Assembly: GCA_035048495.1 (NCBI GenBank)
Contig: CM068545.1
Span: forward strand, 11,677,702 to 11,741,701
From: Euptelea pleiosperma
Lineage: Eukaryota > Streptophyta > Magnoliopsida > Ranunculales > Eupteleaceae
Length of the DNA: 64,000 bases
Direction of reading: 5' to 3'
A program made the position numbers and the translations under genes. Under the pieces are notes generated by a model. It saw only the letters and a list, made by a program, of their open reading frames with translations. It did no database searches and was not told where the DNA came from. Positions 43,887-54,612 of this stretch are shown here, one piece after another (within the stretch, counting starts at the first letter, position 1; each line of letters begins with the position of its first letter).

Positions 43887-44020
43887 TAATCGTAGGGCAC
43901 AACAAGTGCTCTAGTACCAATATGTAAGAAAAAATCTCTAGGATCTTGCCTTACAACCAAGCATCATTTAGATCAATTAAATAAAGAAAATTAAATGGTT
44001 AACTCACCTTTTGTAGAACC

Positions 44021-44345
44021 CAGTGTTTGAAAACTCGAAAACTCGACTCGAAAGTCTACCGAGTTGAGTTAACTCGAAAACTCGACCTGAAGTAACTCGA
44101 CTTGAGTAAAATATTAATATTATTTAAATATATTAATATTAATATATAAATATTATTTTTATGAGAGAATTTATAAGATTTGATTGAGTTTGAGTTGACA
44201 AGACGTTTGAGAATCTTATTTGGTTCGTCGATTATAAAACAACATGCTCGGTGCGTCATTTTTTTTCAGGAAAACAACACACCAAACACATTGTTTATTC
44301 GATTTGAGTTTATTTCGAGTTGACTCGACGAGTTTTCAAATGCTG
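44021..44345. mobile_element. hAT-type MITE with perfect 8-bp TSD (325 bp)
   Basis: Ends CAGTGTTTGAAAACTCG and inverted CGAGTTTTCAAATGCTG. TSD gtagaacc at 44013-44020 and 44346-44353. Tandem 'aaaactcgac' strings occur inside the left end. Confidence 0.88.
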
Positions 44346-44584
44346 GTAGAACCTTGAAGATATTCGGAGGAATCTTCACTTATTTGGACTTTTGCAAATG
44401 ATGGAACTGTTACACATATAAATCCAGAGGTAGGACTTCCCTTAATTTTTTTTTATAAATTTTGCATTTGTATTCAGACCACAATAGGATATTTTCAAAA
44501 AATAAATATTTAATAAATAAAAAAATATGTAACAATCCACAACATTGGCAAAAAAAAAAATAATAATAAAAATCAATGAATATT

Positions 44585-44827
44585 AAATGGCTAAGATCAT
44601 TTTGATCACATGGGTAACATCTAAAGGGGGTAACAATTAGTGGCACTAACTAATAGATCAATTTTCATTACCAAAATAAATATTAATAATTAAGAAAACT
44701 AATCGATCACTTTCAGGGGATCGGAATACAATAATTCAACTACCAGCCGGCCATGGTTGGAAAAAATGGATCATCTCAAATGAAGGAATTTTTAGTCAAA
44801 TTCAAATTAACGAGAGGATGAAAGAAG
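44585..44827 (+). repeat. Duplicated upstream flank of BAHD copy 2
   Basis: Aligns with 38967-39195 without the family F insertion; continues straight into the copy 2 core promoter. Confidence 0.8.
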
Positions 44828-44838
44828 CTATATATATT
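44828..44838 (+). promoter_or_regulatory. Candidate TATA box of BAHD copy 2
   Basis: 'gctatatatattcacc' here corresponds to 'gctattcacc' upstream of copies 1 and 3, a 6-bp TA expansion that creates TATATATA about 131 bp before the ATG at 44969. Confidence 0.5.
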
Positions 44839-44968
44839 CACCTTGTCTCAGTTGTTCATGTAGTGGGCTCACTGCCATAGAGACGGGCAAAACGGATTCT
44901 TCCCATCCTTGATATTTAGTTATTGACTTATTGGTACCTCTCTCTCTCTCTCTCTTTCTCACACGCAC

Positions 44969-46351
44969 ATGGCACGGCCTTACACGGTGAAGGTGCTTGA
45001 GCACTGTAGAGTCTCTCCACCACCAGGTGTGAGTGTGATTTCCCAAACATCTCTCCCTCTCACCCTCTTCGATCTAATTTGGGTTGGTTTCCCTCCTACC
45101 CAACGCCTTTTCTTCTATGAATTCCACCACCCTATGACCCATTTCACTCACATCACCCTTCCCAACATCAAACACTCACTCTCTCGCACCCTTCAACACT
45201 TCTATCCTCTAGCTGGAAATTTTACTTGGCCCCCGGAATCCAGCAAGCCCGAGATCCGTTATATCGATGGAGACTCGGTGTTATTAACTGTGGCCGAGTC
45301 CAATGGAAATTTCAACCATCTCGTGGGACACCACGAGCGAGATGTCAATGAGTTCTACCCTCTTGTTCCTCAGTTGCCACCCGTGTCTAACTCACTCGTT
45401 CCTCTACTAGCTTTGCAAGTAACTGTGTTCCCAAACTCCGGTATCTGCATAGGGATCACCTTTCTCCATGTGATCGGCGATGGTAGGACATCTAACCATT
45501 TCATGAAGTCGTGGGCATCGATTTGTAGACTAGGTGGAGACACATCTTTGGAAGCCGAGTCGCTCCCTTTCTATGACAGGACCGTGATCAAGGACCCAAA
45601 TGGGCTCGAGAAGATTTACTTAAACGATTTGCGAAAACTGGAAGCTTCTCAAAAACAATCCTACAGCATTTTTACCACCCCTACAGTTGCAGTTGACAAG
45701 GTTCGAGCCACGTTCGTGATGAATCGTCATGACATCGAAAGACTCAAGCGATGGGTCTTGACTCGATTCGAGAAGGAGAAGAAGATCGTACCACCATTTC
45801 GTTTATCAACGTTTGTACTAACATGCGCCTACGTATGGGTTTGCTTGACTAAAGCGGGAAGTTGTGAAGATGCGAGTAAGGAGTGGGAGCATTTCGTTTT
45901 TCCTGTGGAGTGCAGGGGTCGCTTGGACCCTCCTGTACACACAACATATTTTGGCAATTGTTTGGTGATTTGTTTCACAAAAGCAAAGAGGAATGATTTA
46001 ATTGGAGAAGATGGGATAACCGTTGCAGCAGAGGCGATTGGAAAGGCGATTCAAAGGATGAACGACGGAGTCTTGAGAGGTGCGGAGGACTACTTTGTGC
46101 AAGTAAATTCGTTAGCGTTCGAGCGATTTGTTAGCGTTGCTGGGTCACCAAAGTTGGCGGTTTATGAGACAGATTTCGGGTGGGGAAGACCGAAGAAGAG
46201 CGAGGTGATTTCAATTGACGCTACGGGAGCCATATCTCTAAGTGAGTGTAGAGATGGAGAAGGGGACCTTGAGGTTGGCTTGACTCGCACCAAGCTTGAA
46301 ATGGATGCTTTTGCTTCTCTCTTTGCAAACGGTCTCAAGGTCCTTAAGTGA
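44969..46351 (+). CDS. BAHD acyltransferase, malonyltransferase-like, tandem copy 2
   Basis: Intronless, 460 residues, start ATG at 44969 (MARPYTVKVLEHC). HVIGD with H167, YFGNC at Y327, DFGWG at D402. Two residues longer than copy 1 near position 23 (GVSVISQ against GVISQ). Over most of its length it is closest to copy 1, but residues about 158-214 are nearly identical to copy 3. The reading frame is intact and all catalytic motifs are present. Likely a CoA-dependent acyltransferase on phenolic or flavonoid glycosides, inferred from the clade motifs; donor and acceptor are unknown. Whether the copies differ in expression is open, though the promoter differences (TATA expansion, no MITE) make it plausible. 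Confidence 0.93.
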   Translation: MARPYTVKVLEHCRVSPPPGVSVISQTSLPLTLFDLIWVGFPPTQRLFFYEFHHPMTHFTHITLPNIKHSLSRTLQHFYPLAGNFTWPPESSKPEIRYIDGDSVLLTVAESNGNFNHLVGHHERDVNEFYPLVPQLPPVSNSLVPLLALQVTVFPNSGICIGITFLHVIGDGRTSNHFMKSWASICRLGGDTSLEAESLPFYDRTVIKDPNGLEKIYLNDLRKLEASQKQSYSIFTTPTVAVDKVRATFVMNRHDIERLKRWVLTRFEKEKKIVPPFRLSTFVLTCAYVWVCLTKAGSCEDASKEWEHFVFPVECRGRLDPPVHTTYFGNCLVICFTKAKRNDLIGEDGITVAAEAIGKAIQRMNDGVLRGAEDYFVQVNSLAFERFVSVAGSPKLAVYETDFGWGRPKKSEVISIDATGAISLSECRDGEGDLEVGLTRTKLEMDAFASLFANGLKVLK

Positions 46352-46800
46352 TGTGTACGGTGTACCGTGCTTAATTGATCTCAACTGAAGTGTTCTTTCA
46401 ATGAACTTAAGTATAAATTAATTGCAATTTTGGAGCTTCCTGCACACCTCTTCTAGTTCCAGGTACCTTAAATAAATGATCCAGATTTTTCATCTCTCTA
46501 ATCTTCAGCGAATGATCTAGATGTTGTAAGTTGTAACATCGCAATCTCAGAGTCTATGAAGTCTTCTTCTTCCCTTTCTTTTCTTGTTATCAAGGGGGCT
46601 AGGTGGTACTAATTCAACCCAAAACTAAGAAAATTGAACCCTACATTTTCATTTTTTTATTATTTTTATTTTTTTAGTATATATTCAAGTCTTCTATTCA
46701 TTTGAATTATGGTCCAACACCCCAAAGTCAACAAGCCAATTGAATCCCAAGATGTCTTCAATCAAACCCATACCTCGTGTATAACAATAATCTAATAGAT
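46352..46800 (+). other. 3' flank of BAHD copy 2
   Basis: Aligns in part with the copy 1 flank. No gene or clear repeat until the family C element at 46810. Confidence 0.6.
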
Positions 46801-46809
46801 GGTTCAATG

Positions 46810-47168
46810 CAAGGTTTAAAAATCGGCCGTTATTACCGATTCGGACCTACCCCATTACGTTATGTACCGTTAAAACGCCCAGAAAATAACGGTAGTTATA
46901 ACGAAAATAACGGCCATTATTTTCTGTTATTTTTTTGTTATAACAAAAATAACGACCGTTATTTTCTGGAAAAAATTGTGAAATAAAAAAAAAACCGGCT
47001 GTTTTTTCTGTTATTTTCCGTTTGAATTTCAGCGCCTTTTTTCCTGTTTTTTCCATTATTTTTATTTTATTTTTTCGTTTTTGCCCCTGAGCAATTTTTT
47101 GTTACAACGGAAAACGGTAACGTCCCCAGACCGTTCTACCGTTATAGAACGGTCCCTTTTAAACCTTG
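46810..47168. mobile_element. Family C hAT-like MITE (359 bp)
   Basis: Ends CAAGGTTTAAAAATCGG and inverted TTTTAAACCTTG, TSD gttcaatg at 46802-46809 and 47169-47176. The interior repeats 'aataacggccgttat'-type palindromes. This sub-type differs from the other C copies by ATAACGG in place of TTAAACGG. Both short open frames across it are products of the palindromes. Confidence 0.85.
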
Positions 47169-47274
47169 GTTCAATGTATGAATCACAATCGCCACCACAT
47201 GGTCATTGGTGCCCACCACTCCATTTGCAACTTTCTCATCGCCGCCCTTCACACAGGATTAGACTTTGCTGACC

Positions 47275-47607
47275 TCACAATATAAGCCGGCGTGGCACAT
47301 TCTTAGAGGACACTAAAGGGAGAAAATTTTCGCTGGCCCCGGGGACTTCAAACTTTGATGTCCCCCTCCCAAAATGTCCGACAAGTACCCCTTTTTTTAT
47401 CACTAACCAAGGGTTTAAACAGGGTTGAGTTAAGGGATTGGGGTACTTGTCAGACATTTTGGGTGGGGAGACTTCAAAGTTTGAAGTCCCCGGGGCCAGC
47501 GAATGTTTCCTCAACTAACGGTATGGATTTTTAGCAAACATCTCTAGATAGACAAATCATCTTGATTAGTGATTTTAAACCTTTGGATCTTTGTACCCCA
47601 AATAATG
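47275..47607. mobile_element. Family B MITE, left part, split by two later insertions
   Basis: 'aatataagccggcgtggcac...cttagaggacac' is the family B left end. It is broken at 47320 by the 193-bp element, resumes at 47513 ('aacggtatggatttttagc') and breaks again at 47616. The remainder resumes at about 48605. Confidence 0.6.
47320..47512. mobile_element. 193-bp foldback MITE
   Basis: Ends GAGAAAATTTTCGCTGGCCC and inverted GGGCCAGCGAATGTTTCCTC. Arms contain 'ggggacttcaaactttga' and its complement. Flanks cactaaagg (47311-47319) and aactaacgg (47513-47521) look like a decayed 9-bp TSD. Confidence 0.7.
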
Positions 47608-47615
47608 GTCAATAA

Positions 47616-48596
47616 CAGTGTTTTGAAAACTGGACCAGACCAACGGTCGGAGGTCCAACCGGGATTTGAAACTTTGTCGGTCTGGTTCCCTTAAAACCGT
47701 TGAATAAAATAGAACCGCTAGATTCTTCACAACCGAATGGTTAAACCGGTGAACTGATCAAACCGACCACTTTTTTAGGACCGATTTTATTATAAATTGA
47801 AGAAGAAAACGTGTTTTGTTGAGAAAATCTAGGTCAAAAAATCGTAAATAGTAAATTTCTCAAATAAGAGGATTGTAGAGAATCTTTCATTGTTTATTCC
47901 ATAAAATAAGATCTTTATTACTTAATTAAATTATATCTTTTATTTAAAAAAATATCTTTATATTTTTTACAATAAAAATGACTCACTGATCTATTGACGA
48001 ATAAAACTTTGATGACAGGCCTGTCATCAAGGACAATGACAGGGCACAATATGAGCCACATGGAACACTCTTAGAGGAATCTGACCGTATGGATGTTAGA
48101 CCAATCATTAGGTGGACCTACACCAAAACTCCTGCCGATTAGTGATTTTTAGGCGTTGGATTGGAATTCTTTTCATGGGTTGATTTCAACCGTGGGAAAT
48201 TTGAGCATTATTGACCATTATTTGAGGTACAAAGATCCAAAGGTTTGAAATCACAAATCAAGCTGAGTTTTTGTTTGTAGGTTCATATAAGGATTGGAAA
48301 AACATCAATACAGTCAGAGTCCTCGAAGAGTATTCCACGTGGCTCCTATTGCACCCTATCATCGGCTTTGATGATAGACCCTGTTATCAAAGTCTTGGAT
48401 TGACAAATCTAAAAAGATCATTACTATGTTTTTTTATCTCCATTTTTCTTGAAATTTTATATGTTTTTAAATTTTTCTTTAATTTCTAGATATAAAAAAT
48501 ATTTAATAAATACAACCCAGTCTGACCAAATTGAACCATGGTCCTACCAATCTCAAGAAAAATCGGTTTGATCATCGGTTCGGTTTTTAAAACATG
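47616..48596. mobile_element. hAT-type element (981 bp) carrying a family B MITE
   Basis: Ends CAGTGTTTTGAAAAC and inverted GTTTTTAAAACATG; TSD gtcaataa (47608-47615) and ttcaataa (48597-48604), one mismatch. Subterminal 'ccggtt' and 'aaccg' motifs. The interior outside the nested element is AT-rich with no transposase. Confidence 0.7.
48002..48398. mobile_element. Family B MULE-type MITE nested in the hAT element
   Basis: Inverted ends with 'actttgatgaca' and 'cacaatatgagccacatgg'. TSD attgacgaa (47993-48001) and attgacaaa (48399-48407), one mismatch. Confidence 0.75.
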
Positions 48597-48773
48597 TTCA
48601 ATAATGCTTAAATTCCACATTTAAAAATGAAACAACGGTTAGAAATGAGAGCAGGATCTTTGTACCACTCTTTACCCTCGTTAAAGGAAAGTAAGTAGAA
48701 ATTTAAGATTGTCTAAGATCCCTGTCCACCAATGTGTGCACACAATAATTAGGATCACAAAGGTACTTCGATC

Positions 48774-49197
48774 CATGGTTTTAAAAACAGCTGTTTAAAC
48801 GGTTTTAATGGCCATTTAAATGGTAATGCCCCAAGCCCGTTTCTGTTAAAACCGTTTAAACGCTTTTTATCGTTTTTGAATAAAATGGCCGTTTTTTTTT
48901 TTTTGTTTTAACGGCCGTTAAAATCGTTTAAACAGCCGTTTAATTCTGAAAATTTTTGTTAAAAAAACGGCTGTTAAATCTGTTTAATTCCATTAAAATT
49001 CGTTTAATTTCTGTTAAAATCTTTTTTAATTTTTTTAATTTTCAAATTTCGAAATTTGAATTTCAGCGCCATTTTTTTCCATTTTGTTCTCATTTGTGCC
49101 CCTGGCCATTTCAATCCGTTTTAACGGCCGTTTAAACGATTTAAACGGTAATGCCCCCAGTCCGTTTAACCATTAAAACAGCCTCCTTTAAACCTTG
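48774..49197. mobile_element. Family C hAT-like MITE (424 bp)
   Basis: Ends CATGGTTTTAAAAACAGC and inverted CCTTTAAACCTTG. Perfect TSD cttcgatc at 48766-48773 and 49198-49205. Dense 'acggccgttaaaa' and 'gtttaaacgg' motifs. Confidence 0.9.
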
Positions 49198-49353
49198 CTT
49201 CGATCCCTAGATTGATAACGTGGACACCTGGACTTTCTTATGCAAATAGAAACTCATCCAAATCTCTCGGTTTCCTTTGATCAAAGCTTGGAAGAGAGAG
49301 AGAGGAGAGATGTCCTCTTGATCAAAGAGATCATGCCTTTTTGGGGGTATTAA

Positions 49354-50063
49354 TAGGGCTGGCAATGGATCGGATCAGACCCGAGATCCGATCCGATCTG
49401 AAAAACCTGGTCCGGAACTTTTTATTTCGTTATCAGATCGGTACCGGATCAACCTTGTCCCGATCCGAATATAGACCTGATATCTATACTATATATAATA
49501 TTTATTATATAGTTATATGTTTAATTATATTAAAGTATTTAAATATATGCCTAATGGTTTTTGACAACAATTTTGGTGCACCCACATGGAAGATGAATCA
49601 ATGGCTGAATTTTGCTGAGGAGGATCTCCTCACCATATAGATCACCCCCACAAAAAAAGCAGCCTATTCTGAAATTTTCAACCCCATTAAATGTGGTTTT
49701 CAAGTTAACGATAAAAATGAACGGTCCATAATTCTTCAACTTGTAAACCAGTCTACGAATATCAGAATGATTTGAATTTTTGTGAGGATGATCTCCTCAC
49801 CATAGAGACCGTCCTCGCGAAAAATCATCACATTCCAATACTTCTAATTTAAAAATTGGCCCGCGCCAATTTTTGTTGTCAAAAACGTTGTATGAAATAG
49901 TTGGGATCGGATCAGATCGGACTCAGAACCTATCTAATCATATCGGATCGGTTCTGAAGCTAGATTTTATTGATCCGATCGGGTCCGGATCGGTTAGATT
50001 TCTTATCGGAACGGTACCAAATTAGTACCAATCCGACTCAAACCCGATCCATTGCCAGCCCTA
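49354..50063. mobile_element. hAT-type element (GGATCGG-rich) with a nested family A copy
   Basis: Ends TAGGGCTGGCAATGGATCGG and inverted CCGATCCATTGCCAGCCCTA. Subterminal GATCGG/GATCCG strings occur in both halves. No clear TSD. A family A MITE lies within. Confidence 0.7.
49557..49886. mobile_element. Family A-type MITE nested in the hAT element
   Basis: Ends GTTTTTGACAACAATTTTGG and inverted counterpart ending GTTGTCAAAAAC. The core 'gtgaggatgatctcctcacc' and 'tcaagttaa' match the 14991 and 41562 copies. No TSD found. Confidence 0.7.
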
Positions 50064-50069
50064 TTTGGG

Positions 50070-50580
50070 GAGACGTGCTGGTCATGTGACCCACCTCTCA
50101 AGGCATGAAGAGGATTGGATAGCGACCTATTTAATTGGAGATCTAGATCTCCAAATCTGAGTCAACGTGTAGGAGAGAGAATGACTGAAATGAGCACTCT
50201 CTTAATTGACGCCACCTAGGTCATGTTATTCAAGTATTTACAAAAAAACCCAAGAAACTGGTGGGACTCACCCATTTACTTGGCACCATTGTTGGAAACA
50301 ATATTAGTTAAGAGCAAGCAGGTTACACGGTGAAGCGGCTCCATACCCCTACACAGAGCTGTATTGGAGTTTCGGTGAGATTAAAGGTTGACTTTTTGGG
50401 TTCCTTAATCAAACTGAAAGCTCCATACAGTATAGGGGGCGGTGGGCAGAGCTGGCAACTCTGCCCTCCCTCAGGAGGGGGGTGCTAGTAGTTATTAATT
50501 ACACTACAAGCAAGCAAAGTGATAAGGGCCCCCATAAGATTATATATCTGGACATATGACTAGCCAGTAAGGACCATAAG
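50070..50580. other. Intergenic, no gene recognised
   Basis: No coding signal, no clear repeat. Confidence 0.5.
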
Positions 50581-50689
50581 AGAGCTAGTGACTCATTAGC
50601 TCATATGGATTGTGAGTTCTGATATAATCAACTTGCTCAAGAAAATTAATAAAAATAATAATTTTAAAAATAGAGAGCTTGTTGATTAA

Positions 50690-50935
50690 GGCAAGAAGGC
50701 TAATTGAAAAGAAATTGGATGCAGCTATTTCTAGCCACTTGGCGCATAAGTACCCAAAAAACTCACATTCCAAGGCTAGAAATCATCCCATGAAAAAACA
50801 CTTGAATCCGCTGGCTACAAATTTCTACTTACTATTATTTTTTGTGTATGAATTTACCAAGGACTGGACTAAACATTTATGGGTCAGTGGGCCGAAATGA
50901 ATTTCCACGTGACATTTTTGGGAGGTCCAAACAAA
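50690..50935. repeat. Half copy of a family B-related MITE
   Basis: Has 'atttctagccacttggcgc', 'accaaggactggactaaac' and 'gtcagtgggcc' followed by 'ccacgtgaca', the order expected of one arm and the middle; the left end is lost. Confidence 0.45.
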
Positions 50936-50954
50936 GTTACAGACATGTATAAGG

Positions 50955-51442
50955 TGGGATATAATGACTCATGCTATTCTTAATAATAGATTACTAATGG
51001 ACGTGGAGCCCACATGCAGATGAGTTAAGAGCTGATTTTTGGCGATGATGATCTATATATATAGGGCTGGGATATAATGACTCATTCTATTCTTACTAAT
51101 AAATTACTAATAGATGTGGGGCCCACATGCAGATGAGTTAAGAGCTGATTTAGTGAGGATGATCATCCTCACTAAAAATCAGCAATTTCTAAAAATTCTA
51201 ACCCTATCAAATATGGACTTAAATTTAACCGTGAAATTGGACGGTCTAAAGTTTTTCGACTTGAAATCTACTTTTCGTAAGGCTACAAATGTTGGGATGG
51301 GCTGACTTTTTGTGAAGTTGATGTCCATGTTGAGAAGAATATCATCACAAAAAATCAGCTCTTAACTCATATGCATGTGGGCCCCACATCCATTAGTCAT
51401 TATATTAGTGTGAAATGCATGAGTAAACGTATCCCAGCCCAT
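50955..51442. mobile_element. Palindromic MITE with a duplicated left end
   Basis: The main element runs from 'gggctgggatataatgactc' (51064) to its inverted complement ending 'cgtatcccagccc' (51438). The left 100 bp is repeated just upstream (50958-51063: 'atggacgtggagcccacatg' against 'atagatgtggggcccacatg'). The core 'gaggatgatcatcctcac' relates it to family A. Confidence 0.65.
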
Positions 51443-51654
51443 ATGTATGTGTATTTCTATTTATGCTGGCCCAAAATAATGAAACTATAGTGTAACGGTC
51501 CATCGGGCTGTCTGAGAGAGGGCCCAGACCCAGCTTGATAAACAAATAGGCCTTTGGAATCTGGCCTTGGCCTAGCCCACGGGCTGAATTTCTTTGCCCT
51601 ACACATAAAGCCCATTGGACTTGAGCAACACATTTGGAATCCTATCCTAAACAT

Positions 51655-51860
51655 TTGAATGAAAAGCTTTCATTTGGATAAGATCCATTGTCTGATTTAA
51701 TGGTAAATCCAATGGGTAGAAATAATCAATCAAGCTGATTTTTAGTGTATTTACCCACCAATAGGTGGGCTGATCCTCCAAGCAGTCATTGGGCCCAAAA
51801 AATGATCTATGTAGGACCACAAGAGTCCTCTGCATCGATTGCAACGAGAGCCCTATGTAG
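51655..51860. repeat. Remnant of a family F/B-related MITE
   Basis: Right arm only: 'caatcaagctgatttttagtg', 'gtcattgggcccaaaaaatga', 'agtcctctgcatcgattgca', as in 39430-39590. Confidence 0.5.
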
Positions 51861-51869
51861 AGAGTTTTA

Positions 51870-52250
51870 ATTTTTTAATTAATATCATATATATTAATAT
51901 ATTAAATATTAAAAATGCCTTATACAGAGTTTTTGCCTTAGGGCGCCTCAACGTGTATCGAGAGGGCCGTGCCTTTTTGAACCTCCATAAATATTTGGCT
52001 CGCTTCCCGTACCCTCGTATACTGGATTACACAATATAAAACTTTTCTTTATTTGCTCATTATAGATTAATTTAAATGTAATGTCATAAGCAAACAGATT
52101 ATTTTAACTTTTTCAAATGCGCAAATAGATAATTAGTTTCACTTCGTATCATTTAGGCGGCAATCAATCACTTAGGGAATGCAAATATCTAATGGACCAG
52201 GCTCGAGGGACTCACCTTTTTTTGGGCCAAAAAGTGAATCCAGTGAACAC
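51870..52250. other. Intergenic, no gene recognised
   Basis: AT-rich. The short flank at 52200-52255 ('gggactcaccttttttt...gtgaatccagtgaacaccag') looks like a family E arm split by the family C insertions; its partner resumes after 53042 ('aacaaccaatggattctcc'). Confidence 0.45.
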
Positions 52251-52255
52251 CAGCC

Positions 52256-52628
52256 CAAGGTTTAAAGGAGGCCGTTTTAACAGTTAAACGGACTGGGGGT
52301 GTTACCGTATAAACTGTTTAAACAGCCGTTAAAACGGATTGAAACGGCCAGGGGAAAAAATGAAAAAAAAAAAGGATTTTAACGGAAAAAATGGCGCTGA
52401 AATTCAAATTTTGAAATTTGAAAATTAAAAAAAAAAAATAGAATTTAACGAAAACTTAACGGAATTAAATGATTTAACGGCCATTTTTTCACAATTTTTT
52501 TTAGAATTTAACGGCTGTTTAAACAATTTTAACGGCCGTTAAATTCGAAAATGTTAAAATGTGTTTAAATGGTTTTAACCGAAACGGGCTTGGGGCGTTA
52601 CCGTTTAAATGGCCGTTTTTAAAACTAT
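52256..52628. mobile_element. Family C hAT-like MITE
   Basis: Ends CAAGGTTTAAAGGAGG and inverted TTTTTAAAACTATG. No matching TSD survives, apparently because the next family C element landed on its right border. Confidence 0.8.
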
Positions 52629-52636
52629 GCTTACAA

Positions 52637-53034
52637 CCAAGGTTTAAAGGAGGCCGTTTTAATGGTTAAACGGACTGGGGGCATTACCGTTTAAATGGAT
52701 TGAAATGGCCAGAGGCAAAAATGGAAAGAAATGAAAAATAAACCGGAAAAAACGGAATTAAATGGGTTTTAACTGATTTTAACGGAAAAATGATGCTGAA
52801 ATTCAAATTTTGAAATTTAAAAAAAAAAAAACGGAATTTAACGGATTTTAACTAAAATTTAAGGGATTTTAACGGAATTAAACGGCCTTATTTTCAAAAT
52901 TTAATGGTTGTTTAAATGGCCGTTAAAATAAAAAACGTTAAAACGTATTTAAACAGTTTTAACGGAAACGAGCTTGGGGCGTTACCATTTAAACGGCTGT
53001 TAAAACCGTTTAAATGGCCATTTTTAAAACCATG
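52637..53034. mobile_element. Family C hAT-like MITE, adjacent second copy
   Basis: Ends CAAGGTTTAAAGGAGG and inverted TTTTTAAAACCATG. Perfect TSD cttacaac at 52629-52636 and 53035-53042. Only 8 bp separates it from the previous copy, in the same orientation. Confidence 0.88.
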
Positions 53035-53114
53035 CTTACAACAACCAATGGATTCTCCGACCGAGAGCATTCGTGAAATTATTAGTTCAAATCGCTCCTT
53101 CCTCCGCAGAGATT

Positions 53115-53372
53115 TTCAAAAAAAAAAGGGCTTTTTTGCTTTACCCCCTTACTTTATTGATGCAATTTGCATCTCACCCAATGTCTTCAAAATATTTGTG
53201 TCTCACCCTTTAACCATGGTCAACGTCGTGGACCATAGACGGTCTTCGGATGGACATCCCAATATTTTTTAAATGACTATAATGACCTTGGGTGAGACAC
53301 AAATATTTTAAAAACATTGGGTGCGATGCAAATTGCATCAATAAAGTAAGGGGGACAAGCAAAAGATCTTTT
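53115..53372. mobile_element. Palindromic MITE with 'attgatgcaatttgcatc' arms
   Basis: 'ccccttactttattgatgca' at the left is mirrored by 'tgcatcaataaagtaagggg' at the right; inner arms share 'aatatttgtgtctcaccc'. A half copy is at 54196-54350. Confidence 0.7.
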
Positions 53373-53429
53373 ATTTTCGATGATTTTTTATTTTTATTTT
53401 TTAAGGATTGTGAGTTCAAAACCTTTCTT

Positions 53430-53700
53430 CATTTACTTTTGGCCCAACCGTAGGTGGACCTATAGACCAAAAAATTAATCTGATTGTTACTTTTTAAGCA
53501 TTGGATTAGAGTTGTTTTCCTGGTTGATTTTATCCGTAAAACTTGAACATTATTTGGGGTACAAAGATCCAATGGTTTGAAATCACTTATCAGGTTGATA
53601 TTTGGTATGTAGCTCCACCTAGCGATGGGCCCAACATCAGTATGTTAGTGACTTCTAAGAATGTGCCATGTGGCACATATTGTGGTCCCCATCATTGACG
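53430..53700. mobile_element. Family B MITE
   Basis: Has 'cgtaggtggacctatagacc', 'ttggggtacaaagatccaat', 'tgaaatcacttatcaggttg' and right arm 'aagaatgtgccatgtggcac'. The left terminus is truncated. Confidence 0.6.
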
Positions 53701-53747
53701 AGGGACATTAGTGTGCTTAACAACCTGTGAAGGTGTATTTCTTTTAG

Positions 53748-54131
53748 GGTCATGATGTAACAAGACCTGAGATCTTTTCAAATGCGGAAGCGGCATTTTT
53801 GGCAGTCACCGCTGCCATCTGGGCCCACTGTCCTCATGGATGTTTAGCCCACTCCTTAGTAGACATTCATACCAAAAATCAGCTTGTTTGACGATTTTTA
53901 GCCGCTGGTTTTAGTACTAAAAAAATGGTTGAATTCAAAGGCTATAAGAACACCTTAAAAAGTGCTAAAATCTAATGGTTGTAGATTACCAATCAGGGTG
54001 ATTTTTGGTGTGTATAACAACCAAGGGGTGGGATAAACAACCATGCTGTCAGTGGGCCCAGATGATAGTGGTGAGTATCAAAATCGTGCTTCCGCATTTA
54101 AAAATGTTTCAAGCATACCTTGTTACATCTT
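53748..54131. mobile_element. MITE with 'gatgtaacaag' ends
   Basis: 'gatgtaacaagacctgagat' at the left and inverted '...cataccttgttacatc' at the right, with 'atgcggaagcggc' inside the left arm and 'gtgcttccgcat' inside the right. No TSD found. Related to 18425-18740. Confidence 0.65.
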
Positions 54132-54195
54132 TTTCCTTCTCTTTTATAGTTCAAAATCCTAAAAAGAAGGTTGAGCTCACAATCCTCAAGAAAGA

Positions 54196-54350
54196 AAAAA
54201 AAAATTTGCTTGTCCCCCTTACTTTATTGATGCAATTTGCATCGCACCCAATGTTTTTACAATATTTGTGTCTCACCCAAGGTCATTATAGTCATTTAAA
54301 AAATATTGGGATGTCCATTGAAGACCATGGTCAAAAGGTGAGGTGCAAAA
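54196..54350. repeat. Half copy of the 53.1-kb palindromic MITE
   Basis: One arm and the centre: 'ccccttactttattgatgca', 'aaggtcattatagtcattta', 'atgtccattgaagaccatgg'. Confidence 0.6.
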
Positions 54351-54483
54351 AGACAGTCCGCGGATCCGGACCCTAGTCTAATTTAAGTTATTTAACTCCC
54401 CTGCCGAAGTTGGAAAGTGATTCCCGTCTGTCTTCTTTGGAGCTTTAGCAGAAAACAAAAAAAAAAATCAACGAAGAAAATTG

Positions 54484-54612
54484 AATGGTAGAGATCATCT
54501 TGATCGTGATGGCAACATCTAGGGCGGGTAACTAATAGATCACTTTATTCATTACCAAAATAAATAATAATTAAAAAACGAATCAATCAATTTTTTAAGG
54601 GAATACAATAAT
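54484..54612 (+). repeat. Duplicated upstream flank of BAHD copy 3, first part
   Basis: Aligns with 38967-39110 and 44585-44730, then breaks at the MULE insertion and resumes at 55272. Confidence 0.75.
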
